Assembly: GCF_006542625.1 (NCBI RefSeq)
Contig: NC_044398.1
Coordinates: 17,253,339 to 17,317,338 of the forward strand
From: Nomascus leucogenys
Taxonomy: Eukaryota; Chordata; Mammalia; Primates; Hylobatidae
Length of the DNA stretch: 64,000 nucleotides
Reading direction: 5' to 3'
The notes beneath the pieces were generated by a model. It had not been told where the DNA came from, did no database searches, and was given only the letters and a program-made list of their open reading frames with translations. The position numbers were made by a program, and so were the translations under genes. Of the stretch, positions 34,540-47,168 are shown piece by piece (position 1 is the first letter of the stretch; every line of letters starts with the position of its first letter).

Positions 34540-34715
34540 TTAATCCCACTATCCAATTTAATCCCCCAACAACCTATGTGGATAGAATTATTTCCCTATT
34601 TTACAAACAAGAAAGTAGAGGCTTTCAGGGTAACCTCAAAGCAACAACTAGTTTAATGGCAAAGCCACAAGTCTTGGTTTCAATTTCAGAGCTCTTTCCA
34701 ATATATTAAGCTGCC
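34540..34715 (-). repeat. MIR-like fragment
   Basis: 'tttccctattttacaaacaa' and 'gaaagtagaggctttcag', then 'agccacaagtcttggtttca', resemble reverse-strand MIR. Confidence 0.5.
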
Positions 34716-35228
34716 TATCTATGTATATTTTTTTAATATTATTAACAGTAAATATTAAATTAACATTTAAAAACATCACCTTAAATGTATGTTTGTAAAA
34801 TAAAAGCAGAGTATATTTTTAAAGAAAGATGATTGAAAATTTTAAATGACATAAATATTTCTTCAGATGATTACTGTAACCAAAAAGAAATAATCACAAA
34901 ACTATCTGAAGGCAAATAACAACATCAACTTGTAAACATCTATTATTCAGAAAGGAAACAGAATATATCTTAGGAAGTCACAAAGTTGAAACTCAATATG
35001 AATCTAGAAAAATAGGATCATATGTTTAAACTTATAATTTATTTGATGATGACACTACAAAAAAGAACATTCAAATAAAATATTAAATAAGATGCTTCTG
35101 ACATTTGACTAAATTCAATAGATATCATTATTAATATGGTATCATCATCAAAATTGTCATATTGGTAAAATTATCATTCCAACTATGTAATTTGATTATG
35201 TTTTATTATAAGCATCAAAATCAATGTA
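34716..35228. other. AT-rich unique DNA
   Basis: Nothing recognised. Confidence 0.4.
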
Positions 35229-35455
35229 CAGATGACCACTGAACAACATGGAAGTTAGGAGTGTCAAACCCCACACAGATTTTCAGCTGCATATAATTTT
35301 CAGCTTCCCCAAAATTTAACAGGAATGTCTACTGTTGATCAGAAGCCTTACCAATAACATAAACAATTAACAAACATTTTGTATGTTATAAAGCAAGCTA
35401 AAGAAAAGAAAATGTTGTTAAACAATCATAAAAAAGAGAAAATATATTTATTATT

Positions 35456-35818
35456 TGATATGGTTTGGCTCTGTCCCCACCCAAATCTCATCTTGAATTG
35501 TAGTTCCCATAATCCCCATGTGTTACGGGAGGGACATGGTGGGAGGTAATTGAATCATGGGGGCAGTTACCCCCATGCTGCTGTTATTGTGATAGTGAGT
35601 GAGTTCTCACAGAGCTGATGGTTTTATAAGGGGCTTTCCCCCTTTTTGATTGGACTTCTCCTTCCTGGCACCATATGTTTGCTTCCCCTTCACCATGTTG
35701 TAAGTTTCCTGAGGCCTCCCCAGCCATGCTGAACTGTGAGTCAATTAAACCTCTTTCCTTTATAAGTTACCCAGTCTCAGATATGTCTTTATTACCAGCA
35801 TGAGAATAGACTAATACA
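35456..35818 (+). mobile_element. 5' LTR of a MaLR (MST/THE1-type) element
   Basis: 'tgatatggtttggctctgtc' to 'gaatagactaataca'. The pair at 37694-38073 and TTATT/CTATT flanks show an intact integration unit. Confidence 0.93.
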
Positions 35819-37693
35819 GTATATTGGTACCACAGAGAGTGGGGTGCTGCTGTAAAGACACCCAAAAATATGGAAGCAACTTTGGAACTGGGTAACAAGC
35901 AGAGGTTGGAAGAGTTTACAGGGCTCAGAAGAAAACATGAAAATGTGGGGAAGTTTGGAACATCCTAGAGACTGGGAGAGCTCAGAAGACAGGAAGGTGT
36001 GGGAAAGTTTGGAACTTCCTAGAGATTTGTTGAACAGCTTTGACCAAAATGCTGATAGTGATATGGACAATAAAGTCCAGGCTGAGGTGATCTTAGATGG
36101 AGAGGAGGAACTTTTTGGGAACCGGAACAAAGGTGACTCTTGTCATTCTATAGCAAAGAAACTGGCAGGATTTTGCCCCTGCCCTAGAGACTTGTGGAAC
36201 TTTGAACTTGAGAGAGATAATTTAGGGTATCTGGCAGAATAAATTTCTAAGTGACAAAGCATTCAAGACAAAGCAGAGCATAAAAGTTTGAAAAATTTGC
36301 AGCCTGAGGATGCAATAGAAAAGAAAAGCCCATTTTCTGGGGAGAAATTCAAGCCTGCTGCAGAAATTTGCATAAGTAACAAGGCCAAATGTAATCACCA
36401 AGACAATGGCTAAAATGTCTCCAGGGCATGTCAGAGACCTTCAGAGCAGCCCCTCCCATTACAGGCCTAGAGGCCTAGGAGAAAATAATGATTTCATGGG
36501 CAGAGGCCAGGGCCCCCCGCTGTGTACTGACTTGGGACTTGGTGCCCTGCATCCCAGTTGCTCCAGACATGGCTAAGAGGGGTCAAGGTACAGCTCAGGC
36601 TATGGCTTCAGAGGGTCCAAGCCCCAAGCCTTGGCAGCTTCCACATGGTGTTGAGCCTGTGGGTGCACAGACATCAAAAACTGAGGTTTAGGGACCCTTG
36701 TCTAGATTTCAGGGGATGTATGGAAATGCTTGAATGTCCAGGCAGAATTTTGTTGCAGGGACACAGCCCTCATGGAAAACCTCTGCTAGGAAGTGTGGAA
36801 GGGAAATGTGGTGTGGGAGCCCCCACACAGAGTCTCCACTGGGGCACTGTCAAATGGAGATGTGAGAAGAGGGCCACAGTCCTCCAGACCCCAGAATGGT
36901 AGATCTGCTAACAGCTTGTGGCTGGAAAAGCAGCAGACACTCAATGCCAGCCCATGAAAGTAGCCAGGAGGGTTGCTATACCCTGAAAAGCCAGAGGGGC
37001 AGAGCTGCCCAAGGCCATGGGAGCCCACCTCTTGTGTCAGTGTACCCTAGATGTGAGACATGAAGTCAAAGACCATTTTGGAACTTTAAGGTTTAATGAC
37101 TGCCCTATTGGATTTGGGACTTGCATGGGGCCTGTAGCCCCTTTGTTTTGACCAATTTTGCCCACTTGGAATGGGTGTATTTACTCAACGCCTGTACCTC
37201 CATTGTACCTAGGAAGTAACTAACTTGCTTTTGATTTTATAGTCTCATAGGCGGAAGGGACTTGCCTTATCTCGGATGAGACTTTGGACTTGTACTTTTG
37301 GATTAATGCTGGAATGAGATAAGACTTTGGGGGACTGTTAGGAAGGCATGATTGTGTTTTAAAATGTGATGACGGCCAGGTGTGGTGGCTCACGCTTGTA
37401 ATCCCAGCACTTTGGGAGGCTGAGGCGGGCGGATCACGAGGTCAGGAGATTGAGACCACGGTGAAACCCCGTCTCTACTAAAAATACAAAAAATTAGCCG
37501 GGCGTGGTGGCGGGCGCCTGTAGTCCCAGCTACTCGGGAGGCTGAGGCAGGAGAATGGCGTGAACCTGGGAGGCGGAGCTTGCAGTGAGCCGAGATTGCA
37601 CCACTGCACTCCAGTCTGGGCGACAGAGCAAGACTCCATCTCAAAAAAAAAAAAATGTGATGACACAAGATTTGGGAGGAGCCAGGGGTGGAA
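35819..37693 (+). mobile_element. MaLR internal region, non-coding
   Basis: Begins 'gtatattggtaccacagaga' right after the LTR and is about 1.6 kb once the AluY is removed. This is the usual size for the non-autonomous MST/THE1 internal region. It contains 'gcaactttggaactgggtaa' and the duplicated 'gaagtttggaac' motifs. There is no gag, pol or env frame. Open runs at 35937-36242 and 36558-36902 are chance frames. Confidence 0.85.
37374..37651 (+). mobile_element. AluY-like element
   Basis: 'gaacctgggaggcggagctt', then 'gcagtgagccgagattgcac', is the Y-type diagnostic region. About 13 bp are missing at 'gagaccacggtgaaa'. Target duplication AAAATGTGATGAC at 37361-37373 and 37652-37664. Confidence 0.95.
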
Positions 37694-38073
37694 TGATATG
37701 GTTTGGCTGTGTCCCTACCCAAATCTCATCTAGAATTTTAGTTCCCATAATCCCCACATGTCATGGGGGGGTACCTGGTGGGAGGTAATTGAATCATGTG
37801 GGTGGTTACCTCCACACTGTTGTTCTTATGATAGCGAGTGAGTTCTCTTGAGCTCTGATGGTTTTATAATGGGCTTTTCCCCCTTTTGCTTGGCACTCCT
37901 CCTTCCTGTCACCACGTGAAGAAGGACCTGTTTGCTTTCCCTTCTGCCATGATTGTAAGTTTCCTGAGGCCTTCCAGCCATGCTGAACTGTGAGTCAATT
38001 AAGCCTCTTTCCTTCATAAATTACCCAGTCTCAGGTATATCTTTATTAGCAGCATGAGAACAGAATGAAGACA
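37694..38073 (+). mobile_element. 3' LTR of the MaLR element
   Basis: 'tgatatggtttggctgtgtc' to 'cagaatgaagaca'. It differs from the 5' LTR by many substitutions and an 'acgtgaagaaggacc' stretch absent there, as expected for an old insertion. Confidence 0.93.
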
Positions 38074-38323
38074 CTATTCATTAAGTGGAAGTGGATCATC
38101 ATGAAGGCCTTCATCCTTGTTGTCTTTACACTGAGTAGGCTGAGGAGGAGGAGAAAGAGAAAGGGTGGGTCTTGCTGTCTCAGTGGAGGCAGAGGCAGAA
38201 GAGATGGAGGAGGTAGAAGGGGAGGCAAGAGAGACAGGCACCCTCCATGTAGCTTTTATTTTTTAAAATCTACATATAAATGGACCTGCACAGTTCAAAT
38301 CCTTGTTGTTCAAGAGTCAACTA

Positions 38324-38980
38324 TAAATGAATTTGTTAGAGTGACAGACAAGCACCACCTTTGCTCAAATTTTAAACCAATATTATTAATTTTATAGCAT
38401 TTTATCAGCATTTTTTATTAAATGAATCAATATTCAATTGTCACACTAAATCCCCTAGACTCTGATCAAAATTGTAAATCATTTCATTAGTAATCAAATA
38501 AAATTTGCAGTTTTTGGCTAAGGCATTGAAAACACTCCATGCTGTGTCCCATCCTAACTCTTTCAACACCATTTTCTATCATGTAATCCAAATATACTGG
38601 GCATTTTATGCTTTCTCACTTTTACAACATCTCCCAAGGTTTTTTCCAGGTAGAACACCCTCCATTTCTCCTTGCTAAAATAATACCTGATCTTCACCTC
38701 CCAACTCACATCCTATGTCCTTAGTTCAGACTTCCCTGATCCTGTCAACTGTTGGAGATCTTTTCCTCCATTAGGGTACTTACCAAAGTTTGTCTTATGT
38801 TTCTGATAATTTTCATAAGTCTCAAATAACTATAAGCATTATGGTGACCAAGACTGTTTTAAACTTTTGTATCTCCCAAAATACTTTAGTACCATAGATC
38901 AAGCACACATTCTTGAATTCTGCATCTACTACATAGTCAGAAAAGCGGAAGAATTTCTATAGTTATATTTTAATTACGAT
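38324..38980 (+). other. Unique DNA with L2-like sequence
   Basis: 38560-38950 has the pyrimidine-rich pattern of an L2 3' region ('cagacttccctgatcctg', 'atctcccaaaatacttta'). Family call weak. No gene. Confidence 0.4.
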
Positions 38981-38981
38981 C

Positions 38982-39198
38982 TTTTTTTTTACTATATTTT
39001 AAGTTTTAGGGTTCATGTGCACAATGTGCAGGTTTGTTACATATGTATACATGTGCCATGTTGGTGTGCTGCACCCATTAACTCGTCATTTAGCATTAGG
39101 TATATCTCCTAATGCTATCCCTCCCCCGTCCCCCAACCCCACAACAGTCCCCAGTGTGTGATGTTCCTCTTCCTGTGTCCATGTGTTCTCATTGATCA
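38982..39198 (-). mobile_element. L1-H: short L1PA 3' end
   Basis: Poly(T), then 'tatattttaagttttagggt' and 'gcaggtttgttacatatgta', ending at 'gtgttctcattgatca'. Target duplication of about 16 bp: tttaattacgatctttt before, tttaattacagtctttt after. Confidence 0.95.
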
Positions 39199-39215
39199 AT
39201 TTAATTACAGTCTTT

Positions 39216-40180
39216 TAAATCACAGAAACTCTTGAATACATATACCAAAACCTTCAAGATTCCGATAAGAATTTTACTGTGTTGTGAGTGCTTGTCATTC
39301 GTAACTATATTGTTCCCACATCTAACAATCTATCACCCATAAACATGTCAAAGTACCGTGGCAAAGGATAACAAATGATTCTCCAATATTTTGAATAGAT
39401 TCACTTTTAAATAAATGTTACAGATGTATTATGAAATAAGAAATAAGCTTACAAATACATTTATTTTAACATCTTGTGTTGATTATGAGAACAATAAAAA
39501 TGAGCAATTCATGGGAAAATAATTTCAGATGGATCTTGTCTCCCTACAAATGGGCATCCTGATATTCACTCTGGAATAAATACTTTAGGAAACAGATGAT
39601 ATTGAGATCATACCCCTTTGGTTATCAAAGGCTTATTTTTCATGTGGAAAATTTTAAGTGCTAATAAATAATCCACTGCAAACCACATAATTTTTTAAAA
39701 TAACCCCCAAATTATATACACAAACAAGTAAATTTTAGTGAATGTATGCAATTGCTATTGGCAGTTATTACATCCTAATTACTTTTCAAAAGTGGAATTA
39801 ATAATATGTAATTTAATGTCTTACAGGATATTATAAAGATGTAATTTTATTGGACTTTGCTTCTAATACACTAAACCATAAGGCTAAATTTAAAACCATT
39901 TAGAAAAGAATATTAGAATTAAATTACAGAGAAATTTACAACTAAATTAAGAAACTCTATCAATTAAAGATCTTTGTTGTCATCCTCAAATGTGAGTTCT
40001 TATCTAATAATATGATCCTGGACTAAGTGTTGTGTATACTTCAGATATAAAATTTTCATATAGGCTACTCCTAGGTGAATACATAAAGTAAACAAAAACA
40101 AAACAAAAAATACTGATGACTAGTGATCACATTAAAATAAATGACATCATAAAAGTGTTCCTTTTCCCCTTCCACCTCCC
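39216..40180. other. AT-rich unique DNA
   Basis: Nothing recognised over about 960 bp. Confidence 0.4.
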
Positions 40181-40184
40181 ACCA

Positions 40185-40330
40185 CATTAGGACAGCAACA
40201 GGGCATCAGTTTGGAAGCAAAAGCAGCCCTCACAAGATCACACCTGTCAGTGCCTTGATCTTGAACTCCTGAGCCTCCAGAACTATGAGAAATAAATTTC
40301 TGCTCTTTAAAAACCACCCAGTTTCAGCAT
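40185..40330 (+). mobile_element. MLT1-type LTR 3' half
   Basis: 'cagtgccttgatcttgaact' and 'agaactatgagaaataaatt' match the MLT1 3' end. Confidence 0.75.
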
Positions 40331-40359
40331 ATACTGAAAATTCAAAACTTGCCATACTT

Positions 40360-41483
40360 TTAAAATATAGATTGGGACCAGATACAGTCAGAAATTGCCA
40401 CTCCCACAGAAGGAGACCACAATTTCATATACACCAACATAATTTGAACAAATCTTCAGAGAGAAACTACCAAATGTGAATGGAGAAAAGATGCAGTCCC
40501 AGAGACTGAAGAGGAAGGAAGTTAGGCACCAAATATGGGGTGCCTGAATGCTAAGACTGATTTCCAAACTGGAAAGGTACCTGGGGAAGGGGAATGGTCC
40601 AGTAAGGATATGGGTTATTTCCACACCAGACCTCTCCCTAAGGGAGCCCCGTGGCCCCAAAGACCTAATAAAAACAACAACAAAATCGAAGGTACAGTGC
40701 TAGTGATTGGATGTGGCTCCCGCAAGGTCCACAAGCAAACTGGATGAGGAGGTCATCTATTTCCCCCTTGCATTGCAGAACACAGCTGCAAATGTTAACA
40801 TAGAAAAAGGAACCACAAGGCTGAATAGAAGCCTATCTACTGCCCATTGCTCTCAAGGACCATCTACTAGATTGTAGCCCAAACTACAACATCAAAATCA
40901 CTTTACTAATCCTGCCCTTGCAAAATCAAGAGTAAGAATTCTACAACAAAGACACCGTACAGAGCCTTAGTCCTCTAAAAACTTTGAGAAACAAAGCCAA
41001 CAAAGTACACTCAACTTACAACACAATTAAAAGAATACCATCCCTCCCAGATGAGAAAGAATCAGCATAAGAACTCTGGCAATTCAAAAAGCCACACTGC
41101 CCCCTTACCTCCAAATGAGCCCACTAGCTCCCCAGAAATGTTTCTTAACCAGCCTAAATTATCTGAAATGACAGACATAGAATTCAAAATATGGATGGAA
41201 AAGAAGCTCATTGAGATCAAGAAGAAAGTTGAAACTCAATCCAAGGAAGCCAAGCAATCCAGTAAAATGATTCAAGGGCTGCAAGGTGAAATTCTCACTT
41301 AAAGAGAGACAAAAACTTAATTTCTTGAGCTGAAAAATTCACTACAAAAATTACATAATATAATTGGAAGTATTAACAGCAGAATAGACCAAGCTGAGGA
41401 AAGAATCTGAGAGCTCAAAGAGCAATTCTTTCAATTAACACAGTCAGACAAAAATACAGAAAAGAGAATTGAGAAAGAAGAAC
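40360..41483 (+). mobile_element. L1-J: L1PB-like element, 5' part
   Basis: An old-type L1 5' UTR (about 40360-41050) precedes an ORF1 start at 41051. The ORF1 sequence stops at 'gagaaagaagaac' (41471-41483) and resumes in register at about 51364 ('aaaaagaaaaatgaac'). The two halves are therefore one element split by a 9.9-kb block. The exact 5' boundary is unclear. Confidence 0.72.
41051..41483 (+). pseudogene. L1-J ORF1 pseudogene, N-terminal part
   Basis: ATG at 41051. 83 codons are open (MRKNQHKNSGNSKSHTAP to GEILT) and cover the basic N-terminus and early coiled coil. A TAA stops the frame at 41300. Coiled-coil sequence continues, broken, to 41483. The C-terminal half is at 51364-51945. 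Confidence 0.78.
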
Positions 41484-43145
41484 AGCAGAGAGTGGGCTGA
41501 GACATCCAATTAGAAGTAGCTATGGTGCATGGCACTCAAAAAGAGGAAGAAAAGCAGTCAGTAAATACAGCACCTTCAACTGAAATATCCAGGTATTCGC
41601 ACTGGGACTGATCAGGGAAATAACCAATCCACAGAAAACAGAGAAAAGCAGGGCAGGATGACAGCCCACCTGGAAGTGATGCAAAGCCAAGGGAACCCCC
41701 CACCCCAGCCAAGGAAGTGGTAAGTGAATGTGCCACCCCGGGAAACCACATTTCTCCTATGGATCTTTGCAACCCTCAGATCAGGATATCCCCTCATAAA
41801 CCCACTCCACCAGTACATTGGGTCAGATACACAGAGCTGTGTGGAGTCTCAGCAGGGCAGCCACTCAGGTATGCACAGAGACCCAGGAGATTTACATACC
41901 CCTGCCACAGGATCCCTGACAAAGGTGACTACAACTCAGTCAAGGCAGAAGGTCCATACATACCCCTAGGAAGGGGGCCTAATCCAGGGAGCTGAAGAGC
42001 GTCCATCTGTGGGCCCCACTTCCAAGGCACCTCACAAAATAAGACCCACTGGCTTGGAACTTCAGCCAGCCACCAACAGGGTAGTGCCTGCCTGAGATGG
42101 AATGGAGCTGCCAGGGAAAGGGGTGGGCTGCCACCTTTGTTATTCGGACAATTCAGCCGTTCAAGTCTGTGGGCTTTGGAGAGTCCAAACAGTCTGGACA
42201 AGTAAGGGATCCCCAGCACAGCACAGCTGCTTTATGAAAATGTGGCCAGACTACTTCTTTAATTGGGACCCCAATCCATTCCTCCTCACTGGGCAGGACT
42301 TCCCAGTGGGGACCTCCAGCACCCCTGCCCATATTCTAGGAAAGAGCTCTGATCTCTCCCTTGGCTGGAGTGCCCAGTGGGGAGGGATGAGCTGCCAACG
42401 TTGCTTGGAGCCCATTCCAGCCTGTAGGATTTGGAGAGTCCAAGCCAATAGAGGCAGAGATGGATCCCCAGCAATGCATGGCTGTTTTGTCAAGGTGTGG
42501 CCAGACTGCTTCTTTAAATAGAACCCCAATCCATTCCTCCTTGTTGGGCAGGTCCTCCCAACCAGGGCCTCCAACCACCCCCACCCATGTTCTATGGCTG
42601 ACAAAGTTCTAATTTCTCCCTGTGATGGAGTGCCCAGGGGGCCAGGTGGGCTGCCACCTTTGCTGTTTGGGCATCTCACCCAGTCCAACCTGTGGGCCTT
42701 GGAAAGTGCAAACCTATATGGGGGTGAAGGGAAGCCAAACACAGCACAGCTGCTCTACAAAAATTCAGGAAGGCTGCTTCTTCAAGGAGGTCCCTGGTCC
42801 CATTCCTCCTAACTGGGTGAGACCTCCAAAACAGGGTTTCCAGCCACATCCTATGGGTGCATTCAGGCGGGCAACAGGTCAGTACTTCTCTGGGACAGAG
42901 CTCTGAGAGGAAGGGGCAGGCTGCCATCTTTGCTGTTTTGCAGCCTTCACCGGTAATACTTCCAGGTACTGGAAAAACTGAGGTGTCTAGGGTCTGAAGC
43001 AGCCGCCCAGCAAACCATAGCAGTCCTACAGAAAAGTGGTCAGACTGTTCAAAGAAAAAACAAGCAAAACAACAAGAACAACAATAACAAAAACCCATCC
43101 AAAGGTCAACAATCTCAAAGATCAAAGGTAGATAAGCCAACAAAG
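41484..43145 (+). promoter_or_regulatory. L1-K 5' UTR with tandem repeats
   Basis: A 1.66-kb GC-richer leader. Four imperfect copies of a unit of about 260-270 bp are recognisable by the 'gctgcca' landmark at 42127, 42391, 42650 and 42920, each with 'ggagagtccaa'-type text. Amplified 5' UTR repeats are known in older L1PA/L1PB lineages. Open frames on either strand here (for example 42251-42742 and 42676-43182, minus) are by-products of base composition. Confidence 0.78.
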
Positions 43146-44165
43146 ATGAGAAAGAATCAGCACAAAAACACTGAAAACTCAAAAATCCAGTGTGCTCCCT
43201 TTCCTCTAAATGACCACAACACCTCTCCAGCAGAGTTTTAGAACTGGACTGAGGCTGAGATGGCTGAAATGATAGAAATAGGCTTCCGAATGTGGATTTA
43301 AAAAATGAACTTCACTGAGCTAAAGGAGCACTTCACAACTCAATGCAAGGAAGCTAAGAATCATGATAAAACAATGCAGGAGCTGACAGCCAAAATAGCC
43401 AGTATAGAGAGGAATATAACCAACCTGATAGAGCTGAAAAAAACACAAGAACTTCATGATGCAATCAGAAGTATTAATAGTAGAATAGGCCAAGCAGAGG
43501 AAAGAATCTCAGAGCTTGAAGAATGTCATTCTGAAATAACAGAGGCAGACAAAAATAGAGAAAAACAATGAAAAGGAATAAACAAAACCTCTGAGAAATA
43601 TGGGATTAAGTAAAGAGACTGAATCTATGACTGATTGGGGTACCTGAAAAAGATGACGAGAATGGGACCATTTTGGATAACATAATTCAGGATATCACCC
43701 AGGAGAACTTCCCCAACCTACCTACAGAGGCCAACATTCAAATTCAGAAAATGCAGAGAACCCCAGTAAGATACTTACTCCACAAGAAGATCATCCCCAA
43801 AACATGTAATCATCAGATCCTCCAAGGTCAAAATGCAATAAAAAATGTTAAAGGCCCCTGGAAAGAAAGGCAAGGCCACCTACAAAGGGAAGCCCATTGG
43901 ACTAACAGTGGACCTCTCAGCAGAAACCATGCAAGTCAGAAGAGATTGGGGGACAATATTCAACATTTTTAAAGAAAAGAAATTCCAATGCAGAATTACA
44001 TATCTAGCCAAACTAAGCTTCATAAGAGAAGAAATAAGATCCTTTTCAGACAAGCAAATCCTGAGGGAATTTGTTACCACCAGACCTGCTTTATAAAAGC
44101 TCCTGAAGGAAGCACTAAATATAAAAAGGAAAAACTGTTGCCAGCCTCTACAAAAATACACTGAA
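43146..44165 (+). pseudogene. L1-K ORF1 pseudogene
   Basis: The ATG at 43146 begins the typical basic N-terminus. A TAA at 43299-43301 region stops it. 43305-43571 stays open for 88 codons in the coiled coil (IERNITNLIELKK), and 43673-43972 and 43845-44096 cover the RRM and C-terminal domains. The final block has a CAA-to-TAA change after TTRPAL (about 44094). Confidence 0.8.
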
Positions 44166-44966
44166 GTATACAGACCAGTGACATTATAAAGCAACCTCAT
44201 AAACAAGTCTGCAAAATAACCAGCTAGCATCATGATCACAGGATCAAATCCATACATAAAAGTATTAACCTTAAATGCTCCAATTAAAAGACCCAGAGTA
44301 AAAAGCTGGATAAAGAACCAAGACCCACTTGTAAGCTGTCTTCAAGAGATGCATCTCACATGCAAAAACACACACAGGCTAAAAATAAAGGGATGGAGGA
44401 AAATTTACCAACCAAATAGAAAATAGAAAAAAGCAGGGGTTGCAATCCTAGCATCCAACAAAAAAAGACTTTAAACCTAAAAATATCAAAAAAGACAAAG
44501 AAGAGTATTAAATAATGATAAAGGGTTCAATTCAACAAGAATAGCTAACTATCCTAAATATACGTGCACCCAAAATAGGAACACCCAGATTCATAAAGCA
44601 AGTTCTTAGAGACCTTCAAAGAGACTTAGACTCCCACAAAATAATAGTGGGAGACTTTAAAACCCACTGACAATATTTTCTAATATCTAGATCATCAAGA
44701 CAGAAAGTTAACAAAAATATTCAGGACCTGAACTCAACTCTGGATCAAGTGGAACTGACAGACATCTATAGAACTCTACACCCCAAAACAACAGAATATA
44801 CATTCTTCCCCTCATTGCCACACATTACTTACTCTAAAATTGGTCACATAATCAGAAGTAAAACACTCCTCAGCAAATGTGAAAGAACTGAAATCATAAT
44901 GAACTATCTCTCAGACCACGGTGCAATCAAATTAGAAATCAAGATTAAGAAATTCATTCAAACCCA

Positions 44967-45343
44967 CATAATATGGTTTGGCTGTGCTCCCACCAAAATC
45001 TTGTCTTGAATTGTGCTTCCCAAAATCTCCACCTCTCATGGGAGGAACCTGGTTGGAGGTAATCAGAACATGGGGGCAGTTTCCTCCATGCTGCTCTCAT
45101 GATAGTGAGTGAGTTCTCAGGAGAGCTGATGGTTTTATAAGAATCTGACATTTCCCCTGCTGGTACTTCTCTCTCCTGCCACTTTGTGAAAAAGAACATG
45201 CTTGCTTCCCCTTCTGCTATGACTGTAAGTTTCCTGAGGCCTCCCCAGCCATGTGGAACCGTGAGTCAATTAAACCTCTTTTCTCTATAAATTACCCAGC
45301 CTGGGGTATTTCTTCATAGAAGCATGAAAACAAATTAATACAC
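44967..45343 (+). mobile_element. MST-type MaLR solo LTR in L1-K ORF2
   Basis: 'atatggtttggctgtgctcc', 'gatggttttataagaatctg' and 'caaattaataca'. ORF2 resumes at 'accaaattacatggaa'. Flanks suggest a short cccac/accac-type duplication. Confidence 0.9.
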
Positions 45344-46820
45344 CACCAAATTACATGGAAATTGAATAATCTGTTCCTGAATAACTGTTGGGTAAATAAT
45401 AAAATTAAGGCAGAAATCTTGAAATTAATGAGAACAAAAATGCAACATACCAAAATCTCTGGAACCCAGTTAATGTAGTGTAAAGAGGGAAACTTACAGC
45501 ACTAAATTCCCACATCAAAATGTTAAAAAGATCTGAAATTAACAACCTAACATCACAACTAAAAGAACTAGGAAACCAAGAGTGAACAAATACCAAAGCA
45601 AGCCAAAGACAATAAATAACCAAAAGCAGAGCTAAACTAAAGGAGATAGAAACATGAAAAACCATTTAAAAGATCAAAAATCCAGAAGCTAATTTTCTGA
45701 AAAAAAATTAATAAAATAGACTGCTAACTAGACTAATAAAAAAGAAAAGAGAGAAAATTCAAATAAACACAATCAGAAATGACATGGAGGATACTACCAC
45801 TGACCCACAGAAATAAAAACAACCATGAGAGAATGTTACGAACACCTCTATGCACATAAATTGAAAATCTAGAAGAAATGGGCAAATCCCTGGACACATA
45901 CACCCTCCCAAGACTGAACCAGGAAGAAACTGAGTCCCTGAACAGATCAACAACAAGCTCTGAAATCAATTCATTAATGAATAGCCTATCAACCAAAAAA
46001 AGCCCACAACCAGATGGATTCACAGCTTAACTCTACCAGAGGTACAAAGAAGAGCTGGTACCATTCCCACTGAAACTATTCCAAACAATTGAAAAGCAGG
46101 GACTCCCCCATAACCCATTCTATGAGGCCAGCATCATCCTGATACTAACACCTGGCACAGATATAACAAAAAAGAAAACTTCAGGCCAATATCCTTGATA
46201 AACATTGATACCAAAAATCCTCAAAAAATACTGGCAAACTGAATCTAGCAGCACATAAAAAAGCTTATCTACCATGATTAAGTAGGCTTCATCCCTGGAA
46301 TGCAAGGTTCGTTCAACATACACAAATCTATAAATGTGATTTATCACATAAACAGAACTGAAAACAAAAAACACATGATTATCTCAACAGATGCAGGAAA
46401 GGCCTTTGGTAAAAATTAGCATCCTTTCATGTAAAAAGCTCTCAATAAACTAGGTTTTGAAGGAACATACCTCTAAATAATAAGAGCCATATATGACAAA
46501 TCCACAGCCAATATACTGAATGGGCAAAAGCTGGAAGCATTCCCCTTAAAAACTGGCACAAGACAAGGATGCCCTCTCTTACCACTCCTAGTCAACATAG
46601 TATTGGAAGTTCTGACCAGGGCAATCAGGGAAGAAAAAGAAATAATGTGTATTCAAATAGGAAAGGAGGAAGTCAAACTCTCTTCGTTTGCGTGACATAA
46701 TTGCATATCTAGAAAACCCCACTGTCTCACCCCAAAAGCTTCTTAAGCTGAAAAGAAACTTCAGCAAAGTCTTAGGATACAAAAATCAATGTGCAAAAAT
46801 CACTACCATTCCTGTGGAAA

Positions 46821-47168
46821 AACAACAGGCAAGTAGAGAGCCAAATCATAAATGAACTCCCATTCACAATTGTCACAATGAGAATAAAGCACCTAGGAAT
46901 ACAGCTAACAGGGAAGTGAAGGACCTCTTCAAGAAGAACTACAAACCACTGCTCAAAGAAATCAGAGATGACATGAACAAATGGGAAATCATTCAACAAC
47001 AGGCAAGTAGAGAAACAAATCATAAATGAACTCCCATTCACAGTTGCTGCAATGAGAATAAAATACCTAGGAACAGAGCTAACATGAAAGTGAAGGACCT
47101 CTTCAAGGAGAACTACAAACCACTGTTCAAAGAAATCAGAGATGACATAAACAAATGGAAAATCATTC
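46821..47168 (+). repeat. 174-bp tandem duplication within L1-K ORF2
   Basis: The unit starting 'aacaacaggcaagtagag' at 46821 recurs at 46995. It covers the segment from 'aacaggcaag' to 'aaatcattc', present once in L1 ORF2. 174 is a multiple of three. The copies have diverged by roughly 8% by eye. Confidence 0.92.

Larger units (their letters stand above)
35229..38323. mobile_element. Tigger2-type DNA transposon split by a MaLR
   Basis: The left end 'cagatgaccactgaacaaca' (35229) and right end 'ttgttcaagagtcaacta' (38323) are the terminal inverted repeats. Both are next to TA, the pogo/mariner target. Internal text 'taacataaacaattaac' and 'attaagtggaagtggatcat' fits Tigger2a. Without the 2.6-kb insert it is about 480 bp, a non-autonomous deletion derivative with no transposase. 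Confidence 0.85.

Noticed and set aside
35937..36902. Open frames of 101 and 114 codons between the MaLR LTRs
   Set aside because: MaLR internal regions of this type are non-coding; no gag, protease or polymerase motif is visible.
37390..37722. 110-codon minus-strand frame with FFFLRWSLALSPRLECSG-like start
   Set aside because: The classic translation of an antisense Alu; it covers the AluY at 37374-37651. The same applies to the frames at 9702-10065.
38065..38397. 110-codon frame rich in Arg and Gly
   Set aside because: It is the purine-rich interior of Tigger2 and its flank; no transposase motif.
42251..43182. Minus-strand frames of 163 and 168 codons
   Set aside because: They lie antisense to the GC-rich L1-K 5' UTR, have no family resemblance, and repeat with the tandem units.
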